Below are positions 24,717 through 36,500 of a stretch of DNA of 64,000 nt, in pieces (the first letter of the stretch is position 1; the number at the start of each line of letters is the position of its first letter). The stretch spans positions 23,454,872 to 23,518,871 of the forward strand of contig NC_031495.1 of NCBI RefSeq assembly GCF_000237925.1, given 5' to 3'. Made by a program: the position numbers and the translations under genes. The DNA comes from Schistosoma mansoni (lineage: Eukaryota; Platyhelminthes; Trematoda; Strigeidida; Schistosomatidae). The notes under the pieces were generated by a model, which was not told the DNA's origin, did no database searches, and saw nothing but the letters and a program-made list of their open reading frames with translations.

Positions 24717-27572
24717 CTATAAAATAAATGTGTAATAAATTCACGAGTTTGAAATAACTGTTTGCGAATGTATAACGGTGTGTGTACTATTGCTTTTGCT
24801 GGAAAATTTGAATGAAATCAATTTTGATCCGTAAGACTATTGATTATTATTCTGTACTGTGAACAAGAATGTAGGATTATTAGAATGTCATAGTTAAAAT
24901 AGTGTCTAGTAGTTTTATCGAAACTCAATCTAAAAGCTGTAGTACTACCTCTTATTTCCTATAGGTATGAACCAAATTGCAGTTATACTTTAAGTTGCAC
25001 GCCTTCAGATTACTTTAGTAGTTTCTATTTGTGGGGTAAGTGATATGTCAAGTTTTCATTCGAGAAATTAAAATAGGAAGCGTTGATTTTCACTAAGTAA
25101 TATTTCTGTTCTGAAATGAATGTTTCTAGTCAGATGACACCGTAGGTTCTACAGCACAGGATCGCGCGGTTAATGCTGACCCACAACATCATGCATACAT
25201 CAAAGGCCATAAGTATAAGCTGGTGATATACCTGAGTACTTGCTAATGGAAATTACTTGTGCTTGTAGAATACTTTTTTGGACACCCCATCGTCTTAGAG
25301 CAACAAGACGATAGATTTATTACCTCACAGCAACTAGTAATTCTGATTATCTCTTCCTTTTAGACCTGCCACTCTTTTATGCTGTTATTTGTGATTTACA
25401 AGAAAAATGATTTTAAAATAGATTATGCGGTTTTAACATAAAAGTCATTTGCCGGTAGTACCAGATGAGTGGTATTCACTACATAGTTAGTATGACAACG
25501 AATGTGATACAATGACTACACATCAGTTCCAACTGTTTTAAGGTTAGATAACTTCCATTGATGGTTCTTATGATTTTGTTGTGTAGGCGCAAGAAAAGCA
25601 ACAGGTAAGCAATAGCATGTATTTTAGTCTTTTTGAGATCCTACAGTGGTAGACAGGTCAGCTGGAATGTGATAATATTGGCTAAATACTTCCATAAAAA
25701 TAGTAAGTTTTTTCGGATATCCGACGAAGTCATGCAATCACACCACATTGAACAGCCACAAACGGGTAATGTATCAAGTTTGTAAAAATACGGCACGCGC
25801 CCATGTTTGATAAAGAGAACCACTTGATTTGCAGAAATTCGGACACTCAGAACTGGAAGATTTAGTCTGAAACGTGGATTCAGGGAACCATTGGTAATCA
25901 TAAACTAACTATACCAATTTTCAGTGAAAAAATGATAACAGGAGTAAAAACAAACCTGGTAGGTAGAGAGTTGATTGCTAACAGGATGAATTCACTAAAT
26001 GTTGACATGGAGGCTGACATTTCGGGGTCACCAGAACCATGGTATGACATTTCCTTTGGAGGACTGGCTTCTGCTGGTCCTTTATAACTCCCTGGTCTGG
26101 GTCCTATGGACGGTACAACAAAGTGGCTTGAGATGTCACTAGGCATGGCTCAGAATGGAAGCCAGTGGCGATCCTGCCGTAAATTACTTTAATTTTCTTC
26201 GTAAAAGTGAACGTAACTTCTTTAACCAAAAGAATTCTGTCTGGTTGTATTTATGGTAACTGGACTGTTTCTCTGATTATTATTATAATTTCACTCTCCT
26301 GCACTAGTTTTTGTTTGTTGTTGTCCGTCTTTTTATTATGTGCACTATACATTCTATATATTTTCACAGTCTCATTGTTATTGTGTGGCACATTTGTACT
26401 TGGTGTCCCCTTGTACCAAGGTTTATGTCTTCAAATAAATAAATAGAGGACTATGATTAACGGATTGAAATCGTGTCACCACTCCCGTTTAAGTGAATAT
26501 AACATCGAAGCCTAAGATACAGTTATCCCAGGGCGTTCACGTGACTTTTCCGTGAAATAAGGGGAGGTATTTCTTTCTAGAGTGTTTAACGTGAGGAAAA
26601 TGTATTCCTACACCAAGATACATCCCACTAGTGTTATAACGTGATTAGTTGACTAAATATAGGATTTTAATATTTCCCAGAATTACAGTCTGTGGTGGTT
26701 CATGAAAATAGACGGCTAGACAACCAAGATGAAAGTTTGAACCTAAATTTTGCACTTATTATTTAGCATCATAGTTCCTTAGCCACAGAGATATGAAGTT
26801 AAACACGGAAAAACTAAGCAATTCTCGACAGACCGAAAATTCATACTACTGTCCAAAGTTCCTAAAATTTGCTTACATTATAAGAACTTTAGTAAAAATA
26901 CGTTTCAGACAACAAATTACAATTATTTGAATACTATTGGTCGGGCGATTTGAAATGGCTCGTATATAGGAGTAATATGTTCGTATATGAGAAATATCAA
27001 AGCCCTTATATCTTAGTCAAGGAAACAACCTTGTGACCAATGAAAATCTGGACTAGATCTAGTGGAAATCAGCACCTTGGAAAACACAATACATTACTTT
27101 TAATACACTGTATTACTTACTGCAATGTGATGCAATGTCAATTCCCACATTTTGAACAATTGCCTCTGGGTAAACATATCCCAAAAATCATAAAGAAAGT
27201 AACCTAGGTAGTGTTAAATCTTAACGTCGTACAGTACCAGTAGAAACGGCCACTAAGTAATATGTAAAAGGCACGATATGGTCTACTGGATCATTCATCA
27301 ACTCAGGATAATAATAAAAGCTGAAGAAAATTAAACCACATAGTTTTGACAAACCATAATAAATCCCATGTTCCAATCAAAACAGCATGCAACCAAGAAA
27401 TCACCATATTGCGCCACTTCCATATGGCAAGTGAACCTTTGCAAACAACAGTCGTAGGGGGATTTACTCCTCGTAAAACATAATCTAGCACGCTGAAAAA
27501 AGTCATGGATAATGCGATGCAGATGGTGCCGCAACCGGCACTCGCAGATGGCAGGAATCCATGCCAGTACAT
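24228..27572 (-). CDS. TLCD1/2-like: TLC-domain membrane protein of TLCD1/TLCD2 type, 4 exons, 290 aa
   Basis: Exons: 27355-27572, 27238-27320, 27121-27203 and 24228-24716; the CDS totals 873 nt. Landmarks are WKWRNMVISWLHAVLIGTWD (51-70), the PELMNDP segment (78-84), GYFLYDFWDMF (101-111), WELTLHHIA (120-128) and ALLAEINSIFLHTR (149-162). These align without gaps to human TLCD1 from the WRWHN motif through LLVEVSNIFLTIR. About six to seven hydrophobic segments are visible. The two histidines at 125-126 are the conserved TLC pair. The N-terminus (MYWHGFLPS) is the first Met after an in-frame stop. TLCD1/2 proteins in animals influence phosphatidylethanolamine and membrane fluidity; I infer a similar role. 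The first two introns are 34 nt each and the third is 2,404 nt. Confidence 0.88.
25950..26446 (+). mobile_element. LINE 3' end inside TLCD intron 3
   Basis: Translated fragments match the C-terminal end of trematode RTE-type ORFs (WLEMSLGMAQNGSQWRSC). A ~250-bp 3' UTR follows, with the end GGTGTCCCCTTGTACCAA and CTTCAAATAAATAAATA. It lies opposite in strand to the host gene. The minus-strand open frame at 25,898-26,146 is only its antisense. Confidence 0.75.
27121..27203 (-). CDS. TLCD1/2-like: TLCD exon 3, 83 nt, GYF..D and HH motifs
   Basis: The acceptor is cactacctag|GTTAC and the donor is CATTGCA|GTAAGT (phase 0). It encodes YFLYDFWDMFTQRQLFKMWE then LTLHHIA. The GYF-x-x-D and H-H residues are the most diagnostic TLC positions. 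Confidence 0.88.
27238..27320 (-). CDS. TLCD1/2-like: TLCD exon 2, 83 nt between two 34-nt introns
   Basis: The acceptor is attttcttcag|C and the donor is TCTACTG|GTACTG. It encodes FYYYPELMNDPVDHIVPFTY and YLVAVST, aligned one-to-one with the human TLCD1 segment between LLC and GYF. It is too short to appear as an open reading frame on its own. Confidence 0.85.
27355..27572 (-). CDS. TLCD1/2-like: TLCD exon 1, start codon and first TLC helices
   Basis: It starts at ATG 27,570-27,572; an in-frame TAA lies upstream. The donor is TTATG|GTTTGT, phase 2, 72 codons plus 2 nt. It encodes an N-terminal hydrophobic segment (about residues 13-35) and the W-K-W-R-N motif. The longer open frame without the 34-nt intron would end in a stop and lose the family alignment. 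Confidence 0.85.
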
Positions 27573-27774
27573 TGGCGTTGTAAAGCTGTCGTGATCACTG
27601 ATCACGCTTACTTGACCTTCGATTTATAATGTGAACGGATAATTTTGTACACCGTTAAATGTTCCAATGTCAGTATCGGTTTCAGTTTTGTGTGAACGAA
27701 AGGCTGCGTGATATGATTTCGTTCAACTTTCTGTCAGACATACCGAAAGGAGGAGCCTCATAAAGGGGTTGAAG

Positions 27775-27880
27775 CGAGGAATTTAAACCGTTCAAAAATA
27801 CCACAGGTATTCGGAGTTTGACAACGGCTTTACACGTAACACCTATATAATCGAAGTATACCAACCCAGTCAGATCAGGA
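27775..27880 (+). repeat. Fragment of the 28.9-29.6 kb foldback family
   Basis: Shares ATACCACAGGTATT, TTTGACAAC and GTAACACCTAT-ATAATCGA, in the same order, with the outer end of both foldback arms. Confidence 0.55.
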
Positions 27881-28908
27881 CAAAGGACCATCAAAACTGT
27901 TAAGGGATAAGCGACTAATAATGAATTGCCAGGACGCTGGTTGAATGTGAGCTGATTAGTCATGGAAGTAATAGGAAAACATGACCTTTTAAAGTTCTAT
28001 CAGCTTACATTGAAATAACTTTAACAAGTGATTGAGCTTCTCAGATGAGAAACGTTACATTTGCTGCAATAGTAATGATACTACAGTGGTAGAACGATAA
28101 GTATATCGTCATTTGATGCCGTTGTTTGTACTGTCATTGGTTTTCTATAGACAGTCAGACAAAGCCGTTGATAATTTCTGTTTATAAGTGCCGAATTCCA
28201 GTTGTATCTGTATTTAACAGATTAATTGTAAGTTCAGAAGTATAACCGTGAAGAAAAGTCGTGATTTCATTGTGCGAAGCTATTGATCAACTTGTAAACC
28301 AGAGTTTGAAATCCCGATGACAACTGGTACAGTCCGTAAGGGTGGAAGACTACAGATCGAGAGCGACGGTGGCGTGATGAAGTCTCTAAAAGATGGTAAA
28401 CTGGGAGTTCTACATTTTTGTTTGATAGGTGAACCGAAAAATATCGAAAAGAACATAAGAAGCCAAGAGTGTCACTGTGGACTCAGTGAAAAATGATGTC
28501 AGTGTTAGGATACAGGTTACAATGTCGTTTACAGCTTTTAGGAGATTCACTCAACTGCGTAAAGTGATGATTCGGGCGAATGATAGTGTTTTCAGACTAC
28601 CAATTGAACTGGACAGGTTTTAAATCGTGGAGTTATTGAACAGCTAAATGATGTACTGAAATCATCTGTTAGATAACAACCATGGGAAAACTACACCTCA
28701 TAAAACAAAGTACGACTTTGAAGTTGAATAGTCACAGTAGCTCATATGTGTCATAATTTTACGGCGAAGTAACGTCAATCTTATGAATAATGACAGATGT
28801 GCTGAACGTTCGTCTGTGTATTATTAGTGTAACGATTGTATGTGTAAATACAAACATACGAAGACTATGGTGAGGTCTGTGGATAATTCCAGTAGTCATT
28901 TAGATTGA

Positions 28909-29645
28909 AGATACCACCAGTATTGTGGTTTGATAACTATTAACCAGTAACACCTATAATCGAATCGTACCCCACTCACTTAAAATCAGAAGTCAGAAGT
29001 GAAGGGGTTGGAAGGTATACTTGATGCGCTATCAATATATCGAGAAGCGCTTGATCTGATCTGGTTAATGATCGTAGGAGATGTTTCCCGCGCTGTGTTG
29101 TAACGTGATCTGGTGCGGACGCATAACCGAACGCCTTCAACTAAACAAGTCCACTAAAACTAATGTGGTCAGCATCGAATGTCGAGCACTTAAAAAGCTA
29201 CTGATTTTGGGGAATTATTTACAGCTACAAGATATTTCCAGAACCCGCATTGCATGTAAATGAATCGAAAACGGAATTAAGATCAATTTCGTGTAATAAG
29301 GGATTCTAGCCATGGTTTAGTGTGTAGCGGTAAATAAACCCCGAAAATCAATAGCTCTGTAAGTGTTCGACATTGGATGCTGACCACATTAGTTTTAATG
29401 GACTCACCTAGTCAAAGGCTCTCGGTCATGCATCCGCACCAGATCACGAGTGAGAACGCCGTGCTCAACTTCTACTGCTATCGCTACCCAGTTTACACCA
29501 GTCTTTTCTCAATATATTGATAATCTATCAAATATATCTTCAACCTCCTCACTTCTGTCTTTTGATTTCACCGGGTGGGCATGACTCAATTATAGAAGGT
29601 GTTGCTGGTAAATTGTTGTCAAACTAAAATGCCTGTGGCATCATC
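28909..29645. repeat. Foldback with two ~323-bp inverted arms
   Basis: Arms 28,909-29,231 and 29,323-29,645 with a loop of about 90 bp. Shared blocks include GTGATCTGGTGCGGA, ACTAATGTGGTCAGCATC and CAATATAT-GAGAA. Identity is moderate, roughly three quarters by eye. No target duplication was found. The family is unknown; a decayed terminal-inverted-repeat transposon or two inverted copies of one repeat both fit. Confidence 0.7.
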
Positions 29646-29734
29646 AACCGTGCGAGACAACAGTAAATACAAAGCATATGGTAAAATTTCGATAAAATGG
29701 TTACCAGTGATGCAACTAAGGTTTATAAGGCTCC

Positions 29735-29746
29735 GATGACGTCATC
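29735..29746. promoter_or_regulatory. CRE-like palindrome
   Basis: GATGACGTCATC is a perfect 12-bp palindrome containing the CREB/ATF consensus TGACGTCA. It is 2.2 kb upstream of the TLCD start. Function unknown; it may be chance. Confidence 0.25.
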
Positions 29747-30369
29747 ACTTCTTAAATGGCTGGTGCAAAGAGCTTATTATCTAGCGTTAAGCATCATATT
29801 ACGTACGGTAATACGACGAAGTATCCATTTAGTACACGGATCGCTTGTGTACATACAATACGTTTTCCTCCGCGTCGACTAACGAGTCATAATTTCACAT
29901 GATTTCGACTAAAACTTGACGGCAATGACAGAATATATGACTACTCTGTGTGAAAGTAACTACGAAATGTTACCATGGAACTCGCCTGGGTTCCTCTCGC
30001 TTCCAAGTAATGAGAATTTGAAGTAGACAGCAGTTGGAATTTGGATTATATGCGGGGTATTGTCGAATAAATTCTTGGATCAATACAGTGTTGTGGACTG
30101 AATTTGTTTAAGTTTAAAATTAATTGAAGCCAAATACGTAGCATTACCGAAAGAACAGTCTAAACGAGACCTAAGGTCGCATGGAATATATAGTTCTAAC
30201 CAGCCGTAAATTTCTAGCATTCGTACCCTCTGCTTGTGCATGGAACTCTACAGTCGTAAATTAGGCAGGTAGCAGTCAAATAAATAAAACACTAGTAGGT
30301 AGTTTGTGACGGAAGATAGTTGATAGTGATTAAGCAGAAAACAGTTAATTTTGTCTTGCTTATACAAGT

Positions 30370-30500
30370 GGATATGTTACGATAAGATCTGAAGAGGATC
30401 GATGAACTGTTCGACTTCCAGTAACCCAACTGCAGGATGATTTGGTTAGGGCTCAGTGACGTTTCACTGACTCCGAAGTCTCATAGTAAATACCAAAGTT
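30370..30500 (+). repeat. Dispersed repeat, related to 48,285-48,410
   Basis: Shares GATGATTTGG-TAGGGCTCAG and TGAACT-TTCGAC with the complement of 48,285-48,410. Family unknown. Confidence 0.5.
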
Positions 30501-31219
30501 TTCCTAACATATTGAGGTGAAGAAAGAAATACTGTTTACCCATTCATCAAACCTAGTTAAATGAAGCTACTTGAAACCAAATCGAAACTCCTCCAGAAGT
30601 GAGGTATGAATTACTGACGAATGATTTATTTCAAAAACACTTCTGTCAAAGTGTGTGTGAGATTTTAAGTTTTGAGGGCTTCGACACAGAAACCTTGACG
30701 GTTCAAACTGAAAAGCACTAAAACGTTAACATTTAACTTGCACCCATGTGATGATTAGGAGTATTTGCATTATAGTACAAACTGGGAATCTCAGAAATAA
30801 CGCAATTTAACCAAGAAGTATTAGATAAGCTCAAACGAACGTATTGTATTTGGAATCCAAAATCAAGCAGTCATCAAGTACAAAGGAATCATTAGTTCAT
30901 ACAAACATTACAATCGAACAATACTGCAAACTACTTTTAAAGGAGTCACTCAGCATAACATTTAACATTTAGGTGAGTTTACTTAGCCATTGGGAGTTAT
31001 TTAAGTCCTAATAACAAACTTTTTCACTGATCTACTAAAAGAGGGATGTTCTTAAGGTAACTGATTCTTAGTTGGTTCTTTTTTGAATCATGAAATAACA
31101 GTATTCTGGGGGGTCACCATCTGGCCTTCAGTGACTCTGGATAACGAAGATACCTAACCTACTTCTGTTTTGTACACATGAATGCTTGGAATAAAGCATA
31201 CCGTGCATTTTTAATAATT

Positions 31220-31400
31220 TTATCAATCAAGAGAAGACGGATGGTGGCTCTCTGTGAGATCCGAGACGTACGTTTTGTCTTGCTTGGCACTCGTCAACTG
31301 GATTCACATGCATCTCGGAGTCGACAGCCACTCTAGGATGTGAACCAGTACTGTTCGCTTTAAACTCCAATTTGTTGTTTACTGCTACCCACTAACCATC
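31220..31400 (-). repeat. Smα-like hammerhead SINE, old antisense copy
   Basis: Plus-strand GTTTTGTC..GCACTCGTCAACTGGATT is the decayed antisense of the hammerhead core. Degenerate tRNA-like parts follow. Confidence 0.6.
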
Positions 31401-32257
31401 TCTGATGAGAATTCTTGTGAATTAGTGGCAATATCGCGTCTATCCAATCACGATGTAAGGACTTAAGCACTAATGATTGAATCCAGATGACCAATATACA
31501 CTGAATCTGTCAGTTGTTCGCATGAGGTGCACTTACATACTTACGATTTCACTTTACAGTTCCGACTAAGCCAGCAGTAAAGTCGATTGGCCCAGACTTT
31601 TGAGTCTAAAGTTCTAAAAGCTTTGACAACAATACTGCTAGGAACTACACTGTAGAGGTTGGTAATGGTTTCAACCAAATACCTCAAATTTTATGCAGTG
31701 CCCAATGCCGACGAGTAAAATACTGATGACTTGTCGTGCAACAATAACCACTACGTTCCAACAGAAGGATACCATCACATAACTGGCCACGATTACTATA
31801 CTTTCTAAACAACCTTATTCAATTTATTTTATGTTGGACATATAGATCATAATTGTCATTCGGTTCACATCTAAACAAAATACCTAAAATCTGTCTTATA
31901 TAATATCTGATTACAAGTACGAATAATGTTTAACACTGTATAGTGCTTGAAAAGGACACTCATCAAAAGAAGGCCAATCAATTCAACAGAGAATGCTAAT
32001 ATCAACGACCTGTTTATTGAAAGAACATGTACAGTTACTACCAATAAATTTTCTGTATAACTGTAGGAGCTTGAAGTCAATCACCACTCTTGTGTTCACC
32101 AGTAAATAGCCTCAGTATGTAACTCCTGGCGTCCTGGTGAGAAGCTGTGACCAGTAGAGTCTGATCCGTGCCGTATGAAGCAGATATTCATCTCAGGTAA
32201 TAGATGAAGGGTTGCGCAAGATCATGGGTTGATTGGAGTTAGACATTACCACCTCCC

Positions 32258-32445
32258 AAAGCCGGCTCAGTGATCTATAGGCTAAGCTTTTACTTGCGAG
32301 ACCAAAGTTTCTGGGTTAGGGTCTCGCGTTCGGGATCGTAGATGAGTACTATCATACTACGACGAAATGGTCGTCCAGTTCTTCCAGACTTCTGACGATG
32401 ATCTAGCCTACATCAACTCGTGATTTTAACAGTGAAAATACTAAA
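32258..32445 (+). repeat. tRNA-derived SINE (family B), sense, diverged
   Basis: Starts AGCCGGCTCAGTGATCTA, keeps GGGTCTCGCGTTCGGGATCG, and has lost most of the hammerhead stem II. It ends in the AACAGTGAAAATACTAAAAT then CTCCACA tail typical of long copies. Confidence 0.8.
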
Positions 32446-32759
32446 ATCTCCACAAATCCCCATGCTATAAAGATATATTGATGATAAAAATCTCATACCA
32501 AATACAGTTGACCCTCCCGCCATCAGTGTTTAGTAGAAAAAGTACTCAAAAAATGCAACCAATTATTTAATTTTGTCACTTTGTACAAGATAATTTTGAG
32601 TGCTCCGGATAACCATTTTTACATCTTCATTTGAACATTATAAACAAAAGTCAAGAAAAGGAAATCAAATGAATAATCAACAAATAAATGCTGATTTTAA
32701 TGGCGAACTCATTGCAAAATAGAACTCTTTCTAATTAGATTATACATTCTTACAAAGGG

Positions 32760-32765
32760 TTTATT
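32760..32765 (-). terminator. Candidate poly(A) signal of the ANKRD50-like gene
   Basis: AATAAA on the minus strand (plus TTTATT), about 235 bp past the TAG stop at 33,000. No earlier AATAAA was seen on that strand. Confidence 0.45.
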
Positions 32766-32999
32766 TCTTGATGTATTCAAAAAGGTTTCCTGATTATATC
32801 GTAAATCTTTTTTCCAAATGAAAAGAAATTCATTTCAGAAAATGGATTTAAAAGACGAATTTGATGAATTAACTGAAAAAATAAACAGACGATAGACGAT
32901 CAAACAACGTTAGTATTCCTGACCCAACGTTTTGCGTGATCGAAATATATTTTTCATAATAAGAATTGGTTTGTTAATATCAACATAATAATATCCATT

Positions 33000-33580
33000 C
33001 TATATTGCACTTGAACCAAGTACTGGAGATTCATGTTTTCCCGAAGACAGTTTTGTTGATTTTTTATGTTTTTTACTACCAAGACCGAATACTCCAGCTG
33101 ATTTAAAAAACATACCTTTACAATCTTCTGTATACAACTCATCACTATTGTCGGAACTATTAGTAATATTATTATTACGTTGATTTATTTGTCGTCCTCT
33201 CGATGAGCTTGGACCACCAAAACATTCTAACTTACTTGGCAACAACTTTTTATGCTTTACAAAGGCTTCTTTATCTGTATTCTGTACTTGTTTGTATTCA
33301 TTCGATAAAAATTGAATATTTTTTTGACTATTCAGCAAATATTTATTATTTCTGTTACAATTGAATTGTTTATCATCTACTTGGGTAGTTTTCTGTAAAG
33401 CATATTTAGGCACTTGTGTAACAGGTACTTCGGATTTTACAATTGATAGATTGGGCTTTCTATTCGTTGGAACAATGATTGATGGATGTGAAGTGGATTG
33501 ATTTTTTATAGGATGGTAATCTTTCTGACAATAAGCTAAAGCTTGAAACATCATTGGATTATACTGAACAAAATTAACAG
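33000..33580 (-). CDS. ANKRD50-like: ANKRD50-like terminal coding exon with stop
   Basis: The acceptor is tttttctgcag|CTGTT, phase 1 in, 581 nt to a TAG stop at 33,000-33,002. It encodes about 192 polar residues: VNFVQYNPMMFQALAYCQ, a K/N/Q-rich middle, GGPSSSRGRQINQRNNN, and the end FFKSAGVFGLGSKKHKKS followed by KHESPVLGSSAI. The basic GSKKHKK stretch could be a nuclear or trafficking signal, but that is a guess. A minus-strand AATAAA follows about 240 bp after the stop. Confidence 0.78.
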
Positions 33581-36500
33581 CTGCAGAAAAATAGAAATAT
33601 ATGATTCATTTAAGTTGTATTACTTTTTCAGATTATAAATATCAGTTCATGTATGTTATCGTTTCTAAGCTAGATAGTTTGATGAAGATGAAGTATAATC
33701 AATATACAGTCTGGCATAAATGTACATTGGCTCAAGTTATCATAAAATATTAGCACAACGAGGTAAAACTAACATTTATTAAGGGGTTGGAATATTTTGT
33801 TTTAGCAATGATGATTAGATAGACTAAGCATGAAAGAATGATTTAAAAAGATAGAAAGAGAGGACAGATCTGGAAGACTATTGAAAATCGAGATCTAGAG
33901 CCAGAAGAAGAGTGGATCTATATAATTAATTGGGTTTAATTATAAGCCAAATCAACCAACGTCTTTAATCACTGATTGTAGTTATCGCGCGGATCCCAAT
34001 AAGGTAGTTTTCAATTATTAATATGGTTAAGAACATCAGCCAAACAATTGATAGACTGATGCCACGACTTAGTTTGGCTACCCTTTGCTTCCGTTTGGTA
34101 TATTTCTATTCTAGGTAATATCACTCATCGAGTTAAGTAATGGTTTGATCTACGTAAAGTAAATCCATGCAACCTCAGTTGATAAATATTCATAACCTCA
34201 CCAACCAATTTGCCACGGCCGCCGAACAATTATATAAAACTGTGTATAACTGAAAAGCTATTCCTCTTTACTTCGGAAATTTATACTATTTTCAAGTTTG
34301 AACTTTCGAATTTCATCCCATGAAGATTTTAGTAGGTACAATATCATAGAAGTTTTATATTTCAACGGAATACGTCCTCACAGTTCCTTAGTTTCCGAAA
34401 TTCATTCAGCAAAAGTGCATTCATGATATTATTTACTTCAATAATATTACTCTATTGAAAGAAATAAAATTAATGATTTAAAAAAAATAATTTTTTTACT
34501 ACTCTACAGCTCCTCTAGAGTGTATATTTATTCATTAACAAACAGAAAAAAATAAATAAAAAGTACATTATTCATCATATTTGATTTGTATTAATATAGA
34601 AAACAGTCTCAATGCATTTGTAAACAACAGAAGAAAGTCAGAATTCATTATCTCAGTTTTAGTCAAGATAGAATTTCAGAAATGAGAGACCAAAAAATGA
34701 GAAAATGTAATAAATTATATTGAATTGTATATTTTCGTTAGAAAAATTACTGGTAAAAATTGATTTCTATGAAAATAATATTATTTTAAGACTATTTCAG
34801 GAGCACTTAATCAACTGAGGACACATTGCTCCTAAAGAGTCTTCTTTTAAAATAATCTACACAGTCATAGGAGTTGCATCGAAGGGAGGTCGAATCAAAA
34901 TCTTATACACTGCTGAGGCATTGACAACCTACCAACTCAAGCCAGAACTTTGCTTGCAAAAACGATACATACAACCTCTTATCCTTCTTTGGTCCTCATT
35001 ACCTTCTGTAGAGTGTTCTGGTTTTGATTATTATTATTATTATTATTTGACTTTTTAAAATTAATTTTAATATTTTAATCTGTAGTCAGTTTTTATTATC
35101 CTTAAACGATTTTTCATGATTATTATTTTAACATTTGTGTTTGTCGTTTTTCTTCAAATCTGTCGATTGGACAATTATCTTCCATAACTCTGACCCGTGA
35201 ATTATTTTCATCCTTACATCCTTACCCCTTGATTATTGCGTAACCTCATGTGATAATAAGTCTCGAATTAGTGTATGATGCAATCCATATAGCTATAAAT
35301 ATGAATGTACAGCTTAAGTAAATGATTTCGTCGAAACAAAAGTTTTCTTCGTTGAATTCTCTTTAATTTTATTCAATGACAATGGGTTATTTTAACAATT
35401 CACATGTATCATGAAAATGATGTTTCTGAAGCTACTTCATTACATGTTTACAAATCCCTTTTTTCTATCATATTTTTCTCGAATGTTGTAGGAGACCTTC
35501 TGACCCATTGACTTCGTGAATCAGTAGATTCTTTGTAGGGTAAAATGAATGTAATCTGAATTATATATATATATATATATCCCTCCAAAACGTTGTTAGA
35601 CTCTTTACTTATTTACGAACATTACTAAATTATTTTTCTTTATTGTTTCGCGTAGTTAGTTTTGATGATTATTCTGTAGTGAAAATGTGCTTAGTGCATT
35701 TAAGATGATAGTTTACACTATTCGACGTAAAATCAACAAATAATTACAAAAAAAAACATTAAATTCAAGATTTATTTGTGACTGAAGTTTGTATCTTAAC
35801 TTGATAATACAACGATGAATTATTTAATCATAAATTTATTATCAGTATGGGGTTGTGAAGATTATTATGATTTTGGTTGAGATCATGAACCGATTAATAT
35901 TAGACCACCATCGAAAAACTGGAAGCAGTGAAAGGCCGTTTCGTCCCATTGTGGAACTCCTCAGAAGCGTGCATTCATGGTTTCGCTCACAGGATCCAAA
36001 CCCAGGGCCTTCAGACTTGAGCGCAAACGCTTGACCTCTAGAGACCACTGAGCCGGTATCTAACGGTGTTAATGTCTAAAACCAACCAATCCGGAGGCTA
36101 AGCGTTAGCGAGCAAGACTGAAGGCCCTCGGCTCGAATCCCTGGAGCGAGATTGTGGATGCGCACTTATGAGGAGTTCCACAATGGAACGAAACGGTCTT
36201 CCAGTGCTTCCAGTTTTTCAATGGTGGTCTTATATCAATCAGTTCATGATCTCAATCAAAATCATATATTTATTGATAAAATTACGTACAAATAGTTTTC
36301 TTAAATACATTTTTAGCATAACGGCAGTTTAATTATTGATCAGATTACGAGTAAAATTAATTTGAATAACATCTATTTATTCAAGGTACTGATGAAATGC
36401 AAACTCTATACTATTTCTCTTTTGTCGAAATTAATTAAAACAGTTTGAATGTCCAATTTAAAAAAAGATAGCATAAATCTGTTATGAAAAGTGAAGAAAC

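Noticed and set aside
25898-26146. Minus-strand open frame starting MPSDISSHFVVPSIGPRPGS
   Set aside because: It looked like an N-terminal exon next to TLCD, but the opposite strand reads as a LINE C-terminus and the splice phases do not join. The true TLCD exons lie further upstream.
27682-27963. 93-codon minus frame upstream of TLCD
   Set aside because: It overlaps a fragment of the 28.9-29.6 kb repeat family and has no domain.
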